A DNA stretch of 64,000 bases from contig NZ_LT800497.1 of the NCBI RefSeq assembly GCF_900166635.1, positions 3,768,344-3,832,343 of the forward strand, written 5' to 3'. Shown piece after piece: positions 35,810 through 44,229 of this stretch. The translations under genes were made by a program, and so were the position numbers. Numbering within the stretch: position 1 is the first letter of the stretch; the number at the start of each line of letters is the position of its first letter. The stretch comes from Oceanobacillus timonensis. Its GTDB lineage: Bacteria; Bacillota; Bacilli; Bacillales; Amphibacillaceae. A model generated the notes under the pieces. The model ran no database searches, was not told where the DNA came from, and saw only the letters and a program-made list of their open reading frames with translations.

Positions 35810-36047
35810 TAAAAGCGCATGCTGTCCCTTTTCTTACCAACATGCGCTTCATATCCTTCCCCTGCTTCCTCTAATACAGGTTCTGCTTCTTTTTTCTGAT
35901 TTCCTCTCTTCTATTTAAGGACTTTGATTCTTGATGTTGTATCTTAAAAAATATTTATTTCTGCCCGGTCTTCTTCTATCTTCCTGTATGTTTCGCTCCA
36001 TTTACGGCAAAACTGCTTCTAAAAGAATCATAAAGGAGAAGCTAAAA

Positions 36048-36413
36048 ATGATTGCGTTAGATACCAATATGCCTGGAAAAAGAGGTATTTTGAGAAAATT
36101 ACAGATTCATTTAGAGGAACTGGGCTTTCATATAGACAGAGAGAGTAAACAACATGCCTTTTTTAATGGGGTTCTTTCCAGTCAGGCAAAAGAAAAACTG
36201 TACTTATCTCTCCCTTTTCAACTATTGCAAGAAGAACAGGATCAACCATCTGCTCATATTGAATTTGGAAACCCAAAGATCACTCAATCCACTGCTTGCC
36301 AGGGCTCCAATTTATTTCAAAACCTCCTCCATGAAGAGGAATTCCATTACTGGAAACACAAAGGAGAACAAGCTGTACAGCAAATCATCAATCATATCGA
36401 TAATAATCTTTAG
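36048..36413 (+). CDS. small hypothetical protein
   Basis: A 121-residue soluble protein that I do not recognise. The frame is open from 35931, but AAAGGAG lies 9 bases before the ATG at 36048, so the longer start is wrong. It has an N-terminal amphipathic helix (GILRKLQIHLEELGFHIDR), a predicted beta region (KEKLYLSLPFQLL, SAHIEFGNPKI) and a C-terminal helix with FQNLLHEEEFHYWKHKGEQ. It has no signal peptide and no membrane helix. The next gene encodes a DUF1992 protein 76 bases downstream. Confidence 0.6.
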   Translation: MIALDTNMPGKRGILRKLQIHLEELGFHIDRESKQHAFFNGVLSSQAKEKLYLSLPFQLLQEEQDQPSAHIEFGNPKITQSTACQGSNLFQNLLHEEEFHYWKHKGEQAVQQIINHIDNNL

Positions 36414-36489
36414 TTGAACTTTTTCCTCACGTCCATCATACTAAAAATGAAATGGCTTTAGGAATGAAATGGCTTTAGGGAGGACTATT

Positions 36490-36846
36490 ATGTATCACTT
36501 TGTAGAAGAGCAAATTAAAAAAGCAGTGGATGATGGCGAATTCGATCATTTGCCTGGCAAAGGAGAACAATTAGATTTGCGTGATGAATTTGCAGGATTG
36601 CCTGAAGAAGTGAAACAATCTTTCCGTATCTTAAAACGGGCAGGCTATCTATCAGAGGAGCAGGAAAATCAAAAACAGTATATATCGCACAGGGATTTAA
36701 TGAAAATTGCAACAGACGGCGAAAAGCAAGCGGATCAATCTGAAAAACAAGAAGCTTTTCACACATTAACCAAAGAACGTAAACTGGATAAAAGCAGTAT
36801 TTTTCATAAATACGCAAAAAAGATCCGGCACAAGTTATTTCAATGA
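36490..36846 (+). CDS. DUF1992 (DnaJ-C28-like) protein
   Basis: An 118-residue protein. The N-terminal half is the DUF1992 domain, with the conserved VEEQIKKAVDDGEFDHLPGK, GEQLDLRDEF and the RILKRAGYLSEE segment. In animals this domain lies in DnaJ homologue subfamily C member 28, but here there is no J domain. The frame is open from 36469; GGGAGGA just before the ATG at 36490 decides the start. Biochemical function is unknown. Confidence 0.85.
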   Translation: MYHFVEEQIKKAVDDGEFDHLPGKGEQLDLRDEFAGLPEEVKQSFRILKRAGYLSEEQENQKQYISHRDLMKIATDGEKQADQSEKQEAFHTLTKERKLDKSSIFHKYAKKIRHKLFQ

Positions 36847-36884
36847 AAAAAGGGACTAACCTATGATGCGTTAATCCCTTTTTT
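36846..36884 (+). terminator. terminator of the DUF1992 gene
   Basis: A stem AAAAAAGGGA (36846-36855) with TCCCTTTTTT (36875-36884), extended by CTAAC/GTTAA with one mismatch. It begins at the last base of the stop codon and may serve both this gene and the convergent DUF72 gene. Confidence 0.85.
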
Positions 36885-36921
36885 ATTTTAATTATCTTTT
36901 TATCTTCTTAAAACAATCTCA

Positions 36922-37773
36922 TTAGAACAAGCCCAGCTGTTGCGAGGCCAATCCATCAAATTCAATGCCTAACATTTGCTGCAGCTGTTTCGCATTACCA
37001 GCCGCATGTCCACCCGAATTATTATTAAATAGAATAATAACTTCTTTACACTGCTTTTCCAGTTTTTTCACTTCTTCAGCCATTGCAGTTAATTCCTGCT
37101 CATTATATTCATATAAATAACGGACTTTTCGCCAATTGGCATTACCTGAATAATTCCATCCATGAACATTTCTTCCATGCAATCGGATAAGAGCTTTATC
37201 TTTTGTGGTTACAACAGGTACAAATGGCACTGATTTTTCACCAGCCTGCGGTTCATCAGCAATGGTATGAATCCAGCCCTCCTGCTTCATAAAATCCAAA
37301 GTTTGCTGCTGAAATCTTTCTTCGTACCATGACCGCTGCCTAAATTCCAACGCAACTGGAATATCCTTCATTTGCTGCCTACAATAACGGATATACTGTA
37401 CATTTTCTTTCCTGCAATCAAACCACGGTGGAAATTGAAACAAAACAGCTCCTAGCTTCCCAGCTCTCTGAAGCGGCTCAATCGATTCTCTGAAAGCCTG
37501 GAACATTTCTGCTTTCGTTTTAAAAGGGTCTTCCTTTCCCTCCCGATCATGCCCTGTCATTCCCTGATAGGCTTTCACGATAAATTGAAAATTCTCCGGT
37601 GTCTCCTTTGCCCATTTTTCCATATTACGAATAGGCTGCACCGCATAGAAGGAGGCGTCTAATTCTACCACTGGAAAATGACTGCTGTATTCTTGTAATT
37701 TTTCATGTGCTTTTGTATCATCTGCATATATAGAATCGTGGTCTCCCCATCCTGTTAAACCAATTTGAATCAC
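36922..37773 (-). CDS. DUF72 family protein (YunF/YecE-like)
   Basis: A 283-residue TIM-barrel-like DUF72 protein. Family landmarks are IGLTGWGDHDSIY at the N-terminus, FPVVELDASFYAVQP, FIVKAYQGMTGH, LGAVLFQFPPWF, VALEFRQRSWY, LIRLHGRN and the C-terminal IILFNNNSGGHAAGNAKQL. It resembles B. subtilis YunF. A GTG at 37782 opens the frame, but the GTG at 37773 has AGAGGTG six bases upstream and matches the family N-terminus. Biochemical role unknown. It lies 9-17 bases after the AbrB-like gene on the same strand, likely one unit. Confidence 0.88.
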   Translation of the reverse strand: MIQIGLTGWGDHDSIYADDTKAHEKLQEYSSHFPVVELDASFYAVQPIRNMEKWAKETPENFQFIVKAYQGMTGHDREGKEDPFKTKAEMFQAFRESIEPLQRAGKLGAVLFQFPPWFDCRKENVQYIRYCRQQMKDIPVALEFRQRSWYEERFQQQTLDFMKQEGWIHTIADEPQAGEKSVPFVPVVTTKDKALIRLHGRNVHGWNYSGNANWRKVRYLYEYNEQELTAMAEEVKKLEKQCKEVIILFNNNSGGHAAGNAKQLQQMLGIEFDGLASQQLGLF

Positions 37774-37790
37774 TCTGAACACCTCTTTTA

Positions 37791-38828
37791 CTACTGCTCC
37801 CTGACTTTTTTCTGGTCGCGCCCGACCATATATTTAACAAACGGTATGATAATAACGGATAAAAATATAATCCGGAACAACTGGAAAGAGGTCACTACCG
37901 TTACTTCTGCCTGAATCGAAGCTGCGATAATTCCCATTTGATCCACACCGCCCGGCACAACACTTAAAAAGCTGGTCGCAAAATCCATAAATTGATGCGC
38001 CATCCATTCACTAATAAAAAAAGCCACACTAATTAAAATGACACATGAGCCGATAGCATACGCAATATGTGACTTCATTTTCTTCAGCTTATCCCGCTCC
38101 AATAATAAGCCTACATAAATCCCAATAAAAAGTTGAGCAATATGTAGTAAATTTTCCGGCATCACCGGTACCTGAATCGATAATAGATTACAAATCATAA
38201 TAAAGAAAACAGGTCCTAATAAATAGGCAGTAGGTACTTTGATTAACTTGCAGGCCATTCCCACTATGTAGCATAGAATCAATAAACCGAATAAAATCAG
38301 TGAATAACTTTCTCCTGTATTATCAGATGCTGCACCGCCATTATTACTGGAAACAATAAACGGAACCAATGTAATAATCGCCAGCAATCGCATGACTTGG
38401 TAAAAAGTTACTACGGTTATATTCAACGTTTTTTGCTCTTCCGCAAAAACAACTACCTGTTGTAATCCTCCCGGAGCACAACAAGCCATTGCTGTCCCAA
38501 TATCCAGCTTTGCCCATTTTGAAACCAAAAAACTGATGCCTAAAAATAAAACAAAAAAGATAATGTTAATGATAATCATCATTGGAAAATAGTTTACCAT
38601 ATCCTGCAGCGCTTCTAATGTAAAAGCATAACCAATTGTGTACCCAGCAATAACCAATCCGATATTACGAAAAGTTGAATCCCATACCATTTTCCAGGAT
38701 GCTTTTAAATGAAACAATAATGTCACAATCATCGGGCCAAGCAGCCAGGGAAGCGGCAGGCCAAAGATCGAAAAGACAACAGCTCCCAAGAGGCCTATTG
38801 CGAACGTTCTCAGGAATAAAAATATCAT
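37791..38828 (-). CDS. AbrB-family membrane protein (putative transporter)
   Basis: A 345-residue membrane protein of the family named after 'ammonia monooxygenase regulator' AbrB (Pfam 05145), unrelated to the DNA-binding AbrB of B. subtilis. It has two similar halves of about five helices, each with the glycine/proline signature: FGLPLPWLLGPMIV, CCAPGGLQQVVVFAEEQ, then VPTAYLLGPVFFIM and VVPGGVDQMGIIAA. Members have been suggested to transport small organic compounds. AAGGAAGGGAATT precedes the ATG. Confidence 0.85.
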   Translation of the reverse strand: MIFLFLRTFAIGLLGAVVFSIFGLPLPWLLGPMIVTLLFHLKASWKMVWDSTFRNIGLVIAGYTIGYAFTLEALQDMVNYFPMMIIINIIFFVLFLGISFLVSKWAKLDIGTAMACCAPGGLQQVVVFAEEQKTLNITVVTFYQVMRLLAIITLVPFIVSSNNGGAASDNTGESYSLILFGLLILCYIVGMACKLIKVPTAYLLGPVFFIMICNLLSIQVPVMPENLLHIAQLFIGIYVGLLLERDKLKKMKSHIAYAIGSCVILISVAFFISEWMAHQFMDFATSFLSVVPGGVDQMGIIAASIQAEVTVVTSFQLFRIIFLSVIIIPFVKYMVGRDQKKVREQ

Positions 38829-38943
38829 ATAATTCCCTTCCTTCTTTCCCTATTATAACGTGTTCTTCCAAATACGAAAATCTATTATTTCGGATTTGGA
38901 AGTAAAAAAATTGGCATATACGTCATTATAATAGAATATTTTA

Positions 38944-39006
38944 TTGACATACCATGACTGTCATAGTAATATGTTTGTATTAACAATTACTTGGACTGTC
39001 ATAGTA
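38944..39006 (+). promoter_or_regulatory. padR promoter with two operator repeats
   Basis: TTGACA (38944-38949), a 17-base spacer and TAATAT (38967-38972) make a strong sigma-A promoter. GACTGTCATAGTA occurs at 38956-38968, inside the spacer, and again at 38994-39006, downstream of the start point. The first copy is part of the symmetric ATGAC-T-GTCAT. This is the layout of autorepression by the PadR protein encoded next. Confidence 0.8.
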
Positions 39007-39066
39007 CTAAACCTAATATATATTAATAAATGAAGATAATTCGTTGTAAAGCTAGGAGGGATTTTG

Positions 39067-39408
39067 TTGGAAGGAAGAATTTCAGCAGATTTATTACGCG
39101 GACATACAGATACGATTGTGTTGGGCATTCTAATAGAAAACGATGCTTATGGATACCAAATTTATAAAACAATCTTGGATCGGACAGATGGCTTATATCA
39201 ATTAAAAGAAGCCACCCTTTATTCCAGCTATAAACGATTGGAAAAGGATGCATGCATTGTCGCCTATTGGGGAGATGAAAGCCAGGGTGGCCGGAGAAAG
39301 TATTACCGGATTACAGATAGAGGACGCACCCAATATAAACAGAATATTGCCGATTGGGAATTTACGCAGCGTATTTTAAATCGATTATTAAAGAAGGAGG
39401 ACGATTAA
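39067..39408 (+). CDS. PadR-family transcriptional regulator
   Basis: A 113-residue PadR-type winged-helix protein: RISADLLRGHTDTIVLGIL at the N-terminus, AYGYQIYKTIL, KEATLYSSYKRLEKD (recognition helix region) and GGRRKYYRITDRG (wing). It is predicted to bind as a dimer and repress its own promoter. The start codon is a TTG: two TTGs occur in a row, and the one at 39067 is 7 bases from AGGAGG. The next gene, starting one base after the stop, encodes a HAAS-domain membrane protein; PadR-HAAS pairs are common in Firmicutes and usually control envelope or transporter genes. Confidence 0.92.
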   Translation: MEGRISADLLRGHTDTIVLGILIENDAYGYQIYKTILDRTDGLYQLKEATLYSSYKRLEKDACIVAYWGDESQGGRRKYYRITDRGRTQYKQNIADWEFTQRILNRLLKKEDD

Positions 39409-39409
39409 C

Positions 39410-40306
39410 ATGATGATTAAACACTATGTTGATGATTTGTTTCAAGGATACGAAACCACACCAGAGCTTGAAGATTTTAAAGAAGAGATCGTCATGAATT
39501 TAAAAGACCGGGTGCAGGATTTAGAAAAGGAAGGAAAATCATCTGATGAGGCATTTGCAGAGGCCGTTTCAGAATTAGGCGACATTACAGCTATCGCTGA
39601 TGATTTAAGTAGAGAGAAGCGAAAAGAAATTATTGGGAAAATGTATATTGATACGAAACCAAAGCTGTCTGCAGGCTATGCGATTGGATATACACTTTCT
39701 GTTGGAGTGCTATTGTTTGGCATTATTACAGCCATGATCACTTATTTTTCAACAGGAAATCATTTATTCATTGCTATTTCCTCCTTTCTTCCATTTGTTG
39801 TACCTGCTGGAGCTGCCTTAACTTATTTAGGATTAACAACAGAAACAACAGCGAAATATCCGATGAATTGGAAACGGGCACTTATTTACGCTCTTGCTGT
39901 TGGCGTCATCTTATTTGGAATATCCATCTCCAGTTCACAATACTTTATGGAAAGTAGCGACCCCGCCGCTATTCTGGGTATGTTGATTCCTTTTGTATTA
40001 CCTGGTGTATTGATTATCGCCTTTTTAATTCTTACCGAGAAGAAGCGATTCAAGCCATGGTTAATGCAAGAGCATGAACGCTATCACGAAGCTTACGCAG
40101 GATATTATAAGGATACAGAAGAAATAACAAAACGCGGAATGCTGTCGGGAGCGTTATGGATTGGAACACTGGGAATTTTTCTTATTATCTGGATTCTGAC
40201 GAATATCTTTTACGCCCTTCCTGTTTTCTTATTCGCCATTGTCGGAGAGCTTTTAATTGAGTACCGTATGATATCCAAGCATAAACGCAATTCAGCAACA
40301 AAATAA
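39410..40306 (+). CDS. HAAS / permease-prefix-domain membrane protein
   Basis: A 298-residue protein. The first 75 residues form the HAAS (DUF1700, permease prefix) helical domain: HYVDDLFQGYETTPELEDFKEE, LKDRVQDLEKEGKSSDEAF and VSELGDITAIADDL. The rest has about six membrane helices. A cytosolic segment at about 204-240 is rich in H, Y and E. AAGGAGG precedes two ATGs. It is one base from padR, and the two form an autoregulated pair, probably one sensing signal and the other acting on the envelope. The exact function is unknown. Confidence 0.85.
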   Translation: MMIKHYVDDLFQGYETTPELEDFKEEIVMNLKDRVQDLEKEGKSSDEAFAEAVSELGDITAIADDLSREKRKEIIGKMYIDTKPKLSAGYAIGYTLSVGVLLFGIITAMITYFSTGNHLFIAISSFLPFVVPAGAALTYLGLTTETTAKYPMNWKRALIYALAVGVILFGISISSSQYFMESSDPAAILGMLIPFVLPGVLIIAFLILTEKKRFKPWLMQEHERYHEAYAGYYKDTEEITKRGMLSGALWIGTLGIFLIIWILTNIFYALPVFLFAIVGELLIEYRMISKHKRNSATK

Positions 40307-40330
40307 TATGTATACTTCTATCTACTCTCG

Positions 40331-40363
40331 CACCCATCTCTTTTAAAAGAAATGGGTGTTTTT
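40331..40363 (+). terminator. terminator of the padR operon
   Basis: CACCCAT (40331-40337) pairs with ATGGGTG (40352-40358), with CTTTT/AAAAG inside, followed by TTTTT. Confidence 0.85.
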
Positions 40364-40513
40364 CTATGCATAAAACATTTGTCTTCGTACAAATTAGTGT
40401 ATAGACATATTCAAGAAAATAGAAATACCTATTTTTTGGTTTGATTCTTTTTTAATTGGGTATTATGAGGTTAAATAACTCTCTTTCATAGAGATTGGAA
40501 AGGATGACTCATC

Positions 40514-41179
40514 ATGAAAAAAAGATTTCTTCTTTGCCTGACACTGCTTCTTTCCATCACTTTAGCAGCTTGCGGGACAAGCGATGACAGCAATACAGAA
40601 AATAACGCAACAAACGATTCAGATACAAGCGAAAATGCAAACGATAATAATGAAGATACGAATACAGACGATGAAAATACGGATGATGTCAACACCAATG
40701 ATGATAATAATGGTGCATCAGAAAATGATGCTGTTGACCTTACTAACGTATCTTTAAGTGTAGAAGATGCGATCAGCGCCTTTCAGGAAAAGTTCCCGGA
40801 TACACGTGTTTCCTCTATTCAATTAGATGAAGAAAGAGGAGAGCTTGTCTACGATATTGACGGTTTCGATGATTCCATGGAATATTCCGCTGAAATCAAT
40901 CCGTCCGGCGAAATCATAGCGGAGGAGCAGGAACAGCAGGATGCAGATGACCGTTATGAGGAATTAATGCTGGATGATTATATCACTGCAGAAGAAGCCT
41001 TATCTACAGCTTCAGAAGCTTCCGAAGCAGAAGGCATCACTGCAAGAAGCTGGTCTTTAGAATTTGAAAATGGCAGCCCGGTATACGAAATTAATTTTGA
41101 AGATAGGGGATCCCAGGAAGTGGATGTTTATATTGATGCGGAGTCTGGAGAACAACTGCATGTGGAAGTGGATGATTAA
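40514..41179 (+). CDS. PepSY-domain lipoprotein
   Basis: A 221-residue secreted lipoprotein. The signal peptide (KKRFLLCLTLLLSITLAAC) ends in a lipobox with Cys20. A very acidic, asparagine/aspartate/threonine-rich linker covers about residues 22-75. Two PepSY-like domains follow: VSLSVEDAISAFQEKFPDT with YDIDGFDD, and ITAEEALSTASE with GSPVYEINFED. PepSY domains often inhibit proteases or modulate enzymes at the cell surface. GGAAAGGATG lies upstream of the ATG. The gene stands alone with its own terminator. Confidence 0.9.
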   Translation: MKKRFLLCLTLLLSITLAACGTSDDSNTENNATNDSDTSENANDNNEDTNTDDENTDDVNTNDDNNGASENDAVDLTNVSLSVEDAISAFQEKFPDTRVSSIQLDEERGELVYDIDGFDDSMEYSAEINPSGEIIAEEQEQQDADDRYEELMLDDYITAEEALSTASEASEAEGITARSWSLEFENGSPVYEINFEDRGSQEVDVYIDAESGEQLHVEVDD

Positions 41180-41188
41180 AATTTAATG

Positions 41189-41226
41189 AAAGCAGGCTAA
41201 GCTCGAAGCTTAGACCTGCTTTTTAC
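41189..41226 (+). terminator. terminator of the PepSY lipoprotein gene
   Basis: AAAGCAGG (41189-41196) pairs with CCTGCTTT (41215-41222); CTAAGCT/AGCTTAG continues the stem with one bulged A. A T-run follows. Confidence 0.88.
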
Positions 41227-41242
41227 ATATCAGCCAGTTCCC

Positions 41243-41920
41243 TTAATTCCTAGAAGCAGTGGAAGATGCTGCAAAAATAGCTGCATTCATCGAATCAATT
41301 GTTGCTTTCACAGATTTGGAAACAGGCAGATTTTTACTCAGCTGCTTGATTTGTTTTTCTGCCCGCTTTGCTTCTTTCCGATCTGGAAATACGATACGGA
41401 GCAAGCTGCTGACATGGACTAATGACATAAGGACAACTACCCGCTCTTCTTCTTTTTCTAAAGGCTTCTGCTTATCCCTTTTTTCTAAAACTTCCTGAAA
41501 GCTTTCTTTCATCATTTTGATAAAATCCGTCTGCTTAAACTTGTAGGTATAAGATGGAAAAATGCCTAAAATCCGATTCTCTTCCATGTTACCTGCTCCA
41601 GCTCGATCTAACTTATTCGCGATTTTACGTGCGATATTTTTGTGCGAACGTTTCAATGCAGAAACCCAATATTTTGGCGTTTTTTTACTTTTTTGTTGTA
41701 TCATCTCTAGTGTTTCTCTTAAGAGCGGGTCTTCCACTTTTGCTTCTGTATAAGCGATTTCTATTTTAGAACGATGCATCTCCACCTGCCCTTCCAGCAT
41801 TAGTTCTGCCAGCAAAGCACCGCTTAAACTATAGGGCAATGCGGAGGAAGCACGTCCATAAGCTTTGTTTGTTTTTGGATCAATCGATAATAAGAAAAGC
41901 TGTTCTGCTAGTAAAAGCAT
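41243..41920 (-). CDS. GPP34-family protein
   Basis: A 225-residue all-helical protein of the GOLPH3/VPS74 (GPP34) family: LLLAEQLFLLSIDPKTNK at the N-terminus, LPYSLSGALLAELML, and RILGIFPSYTYKFK in the middle, the region that in eukaryotic relatives contains the membrane-phosphoinositide loop. The C-terminal half has a charged segment (EKRDKQKPLEKEEERVV) and then VHVSSLLRIVFPD. Bacterial members are common in Bacilli and actinomycetes; their role is not established. The ATG follows GGGAGAAGAAAC. It is next to the ABC modules but faces the PepSY gene. Confidence 0.88.
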   Translation of the reverse strand: MLLLAEQLFLLSIDPKTNKAYGRASSALPYSLSGALLAELMLEGQVEMHRSKIEIAYTEAKVEDPLLRETLEMIQQKSKKTPKYWVSALKRSHKNIARKIANKLDRAGAGNMEENRILGIFPSYTYKFKQTDFIKMMKESFQEVLEKRDKQKPLEKEEERVVVLMSLVHVSSLLRIVFPDRKEAKRAEKQIKQLSKNLPVSKSVKATIDSMNAAIFAASSTASRN

Positions 41921-41961
41921 GTTTCTTCTCCCTCTCTTTCATACACATTATTCCTTTATAT

Positions 41962-42573
41962 TCAAAATACTTTACGTTGATAAATCCATTGGCTGGCTAA
42001 CCAGGATATGAGGTATAAACCAAGCGCTATAGCTGCACTGCTCAGATAAAGCGTTGTTGTTGATAAGCTTGCAATAAAATCTGTTATTGTTGTAAGATGC
42101 TTTGCTAGGAAACGGGAAGCGGGTTGAAAACCTATTGCTAACACAATCATTCCAATAAAGATTGCTATCCCGATATAAGCAGGTTTTAAAATATAAAATA
42201 AAGGAAAGGCAAAAGCTGCAAAAGTAAAGAATAATCCCGCTGCTATAGCCATATCCTCGATTCCAAAGCCAAAATCAGTCAGATATAGCACTACTCCCGC
42301 CAGCGCAATCGATATAACCATATAGACAACAGCACCAATATATCTGGAAGCAACAATCTCCTTACGTGTATATGGTAAAGAATTAAGAAGCATGTTTGAT
42401 TCAGTCAGAGAATCATAAACATAGGCATTTGCCGGTATAAACGTACTGGCTAGCAGAAAAATAAGAATTGGACTAAGGTTATAAGCAAAGAAAACAAGGA
42501 AAATAATCAGCGGAACAAATAGGAGAAGCTGCGTTTTTTGGATAATAATATCTTTTTTTATTAAATTAAACAT
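41962..42573 (-). CDS. ABC-2 type permease, second module
   Basis: A 203-residue membrane protein of the ABC-2 type with about six helices. It starts FNLIKKDIIIQKTQLLLF and contains LTESNMLLNSLPYTRKEIVASRYIGAVVY, closing with SQWIYQRKVF, the same plan and length as the permease at 43618-44229. The frame is open from 42675, but the ATG at 42573 with GGAGAAGGG upstream matches the paralogue start. It overlaps the end of its ATPase gene by 8 bases. The export substrate is unknown; YtrA-type systems often answer cell-wall antibiotics. Confidence 0.85.
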   Translation of the reverse strand: MFNLIKKDIIIQKTQLLLFVPLIIFLVFFAYNLSPILIFLLASTFIPANAYVYDSLTESNMLLNSLPYTRKEIVASRYIGAVVYMVISIALAGVVLYLTDFGFGIEDMAIAAGLFFTFAAFAFPLFYILKPAYIGIAIFIGMIVLAIGFQPASRFLAKHLTTITDFIASLSTTTLYLSSAAIALGLYLISWLASQWIYQRKVF

Positions 42574-43435
42574 ACTGGTGCCCTTCTCCTTTCGCATAAT
42601 ACATAATATCTTCCAATGTAGCTTCTTCAATCTCGACACGATCACCAAGTAACGCTTTAGCCTCTCTTGCATCATCGGTTAGAGCTTGAAAACCATAAGC
42701 AGAACGCTCCACCTTGATAAAGATATCTTCTGTTTCCCGATTCAGCAAATCAATACTTCCTTTGACCAAAGCATACCGTTTCTGAACATCTTCCAACGAA
42801 TCATTAAAAAGCAGTTTCCCATTCTGAATAAATGCGATATCATCCGCAATCCGTTCTAAATCACTGGTAATATGCGTCGAAAAGAATAGAGTACGTCTTC
42901 CGTCATCCATCATATGCTGCAGGATATCCAGCAACTCTCTCCGGAAAACCGGATCTAACCCTGCAGTCGGCTCATCCATCATAATAAATTCTGCATCATG
43001 AGATAACGCTATTGCCAAAGAAGCTTTCATCTGCATTCCTTTCGAAAATGTTTTAATGGCTTTATTTAAAGGCAGTTCAAATAACTTGATATAGTGATAG
43101 AATGTCTGATCATCCCAATTTTTATAAGCCGGCGCAACAATGCGCTTGATATCTTTTAAATTCAAGCTTTCATAAAACACATTGCTGTCATAAACAAAGC
43201 CCATACGCTCTTTAATCGCTTTCTCGTTACCCGAATAATTCATTCCAAAGACCTTTACTTCTCCATTATCTGGCCGCAGAAGATTCATCATCAGCTTCAT
43301 CGTGGTTGATTTCCCTGCTCCATTTGCCCCGACAAACCCTGTTACATGTCCTTGTTTTATTTGTAAATGGATATTTTCCAAGGAAAAATCTTTAAATTGT
43401 TTGGTTACATTCTTAAATTCAACAATATTTTCCAC
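42566..43435 (-). CDS. ABC transporter ATP-binding protein, second module
   Basis: A 289-residue ATPase. Walker A is GANGAGKSTT (about 34-43), the signature loop appears as FSKGMQMKASLAIAL in place of the usual LSGGQ, and Walker B is AEFIMMDEPTAGLDP with the switch histidine in FFSTHIT. The start codon is GTG with AAAGGAG 8 bases upstream. By eye it is about 65% identical to the ATPase at 44222-45091, showing a module duplication. An operator copy lies 42-74 bases upstream of the start. Confidence 0.92.
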   Translation of the reverse strand: MENIVEFKNVTKQFKDFSLENIHLQIKQGHVTGFVGANGAGKSTTMKLMMNLLRPDNGEVKVFGMNYSGNEKAIKERMGFVYDSNVFYESLNLKDIKRIVAPAYKNWDDQTFYHYIKLFELPLNKAIKTFSKGMQMKASLAIALSHDAEFIMMDEPTAGLDPVFRRELLDILQHMMDDGRRTLFFSTHITSDLERIADDIAFIQNGKLLFNDSLEDVQKRYALVKGSIDLLNRETEDIFIKVERSAYGFQALTDDAREAKALLGDRVEIEEATLEDIMYYAKGEGHQYV

Positions 43436-43476
43436 ACGTATTACTCCTTTCTTGATTTTGTATTTATTTCGTTTAT

Positions 43477-43509
43477 TGTATATATACTATATTAACACTA
43501 TACACATTA
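43477..43509. promoter_or_regulatory. operator copy A of the GntR/YtrA-like regulon
   Basis: TTGTATATATACTATATT and the following AACACTATACACATT contain TGTATA and TATACA half-sites. It matches copy B (46444-46476) at 29 of 33 positions and lies upstream of the second ABC module. Confidence 0.75.
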
Positions 43510-43563
43510 TTAAAACATGCTTTTCTTATCTTTGCAACGTAAAAATGTTTTTCACACAAAAAA

Positions 43564-43590
43564 AGACCTCAGCTTCAAGCTTGAGATCTC
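43564..43590 (-). terminator. terminator of the first ABC module
   Basis: Minus strand: GATCTCAAGCTT and GAAGCTGAGGTC pair with one bulge and are followed by TTTTTTT. It lies about 28 bases after the permease stop. Confidence 0.8.
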
Positions 43591-43617
43591 TAATTAGCGT
43601 CTACTCTCATTTAATTT

Positions 43618-44229
43618 TTAAAAAGCTTTCCGTTGATAAATAACGTGACTGCATAACCAAGAAGCTGCATATAACACAGCAATGATCCCCAAACCGCTTC
43701 CATAAAGGGTAACAGTCGATGTGTTAGCGAAGAAATCTGCAACCGGTGTAACATACTCTCCAATAAATCTGGTTGCCGGCCCGCTTAATATAGCTAATAA
43801 AACGATTCCTATCACCACTGCTGTTCCAATATGTCCGGGCTTCAATAAATAGAACAATGGAAAAGCAAGAGCGAACAAAATAAGTGTAATACCAGCTCCA
43901 ATTGCTGCATCAGCCCATGTAAAAGGACGGTTAAATACATGAAAAAGTGCTGTTGTGCTTCCAATACATGCCGCCATATAGAAAATGGCGCCAATATACC
44001 TGGAAGCAACAATTTGTGTACGGGAATAAGGCAACGAATTCAGTAAAATATTGGTTTCTACTTTTTCATCATACGAATAGGCATTTATCGGAATGAAAAA
44101 TCCTGCAAATATAAAGATAACAAAAGCTGACATGTGTGAACCCGCAAAAATAAAGACAAGAATGCAAGGTAAAAATAAATACAACTGAAATTTCTGTATA
44201 ATCAAATCTCTCCGGATTAAATTAATCAT
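43618..44229 (-). CDS. ABC-2 type permease, first module
   Basis: A 203-residue ABC-2 permease with about six helices. It opens INLIRRDLIIQKFQLYLF, contains ETNILLNSLPYSRTQIVASRYIGAIFY and closes with SHVIYQRKAF. It overlaps the ATPase gene by 8 bases, as in the second module. The preserved overlap and lengths show that the two modules are a tandem duplication. Confidence 0.87.
   Translation of the reverse strand: MINLIRRDLIIQKFQLYLFLPCILVFIFAGSHMSAFVIFIFAGFFIPINAYSYDEKVETNILLNSLPYSRTQIVASRYIGAIFYMAACIGSTTALFHVFNRPFTWADAAIGAGITLILFALAFPLFYLLKPGHIGTAVVIGIVLLAILSGPATRFIGEYVTPVADFFANTSTVTLYGSGLGIIAVLYAASWLCSHVIYQRKAF

Noticed and set aside
37791..38828. Calling the AbrB-family protein a transition-state regulator
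   Set aside because: It is a ten-helix membrane protein; the name coincides with the unrelated DNA-binding AbrB of B. subtilis.
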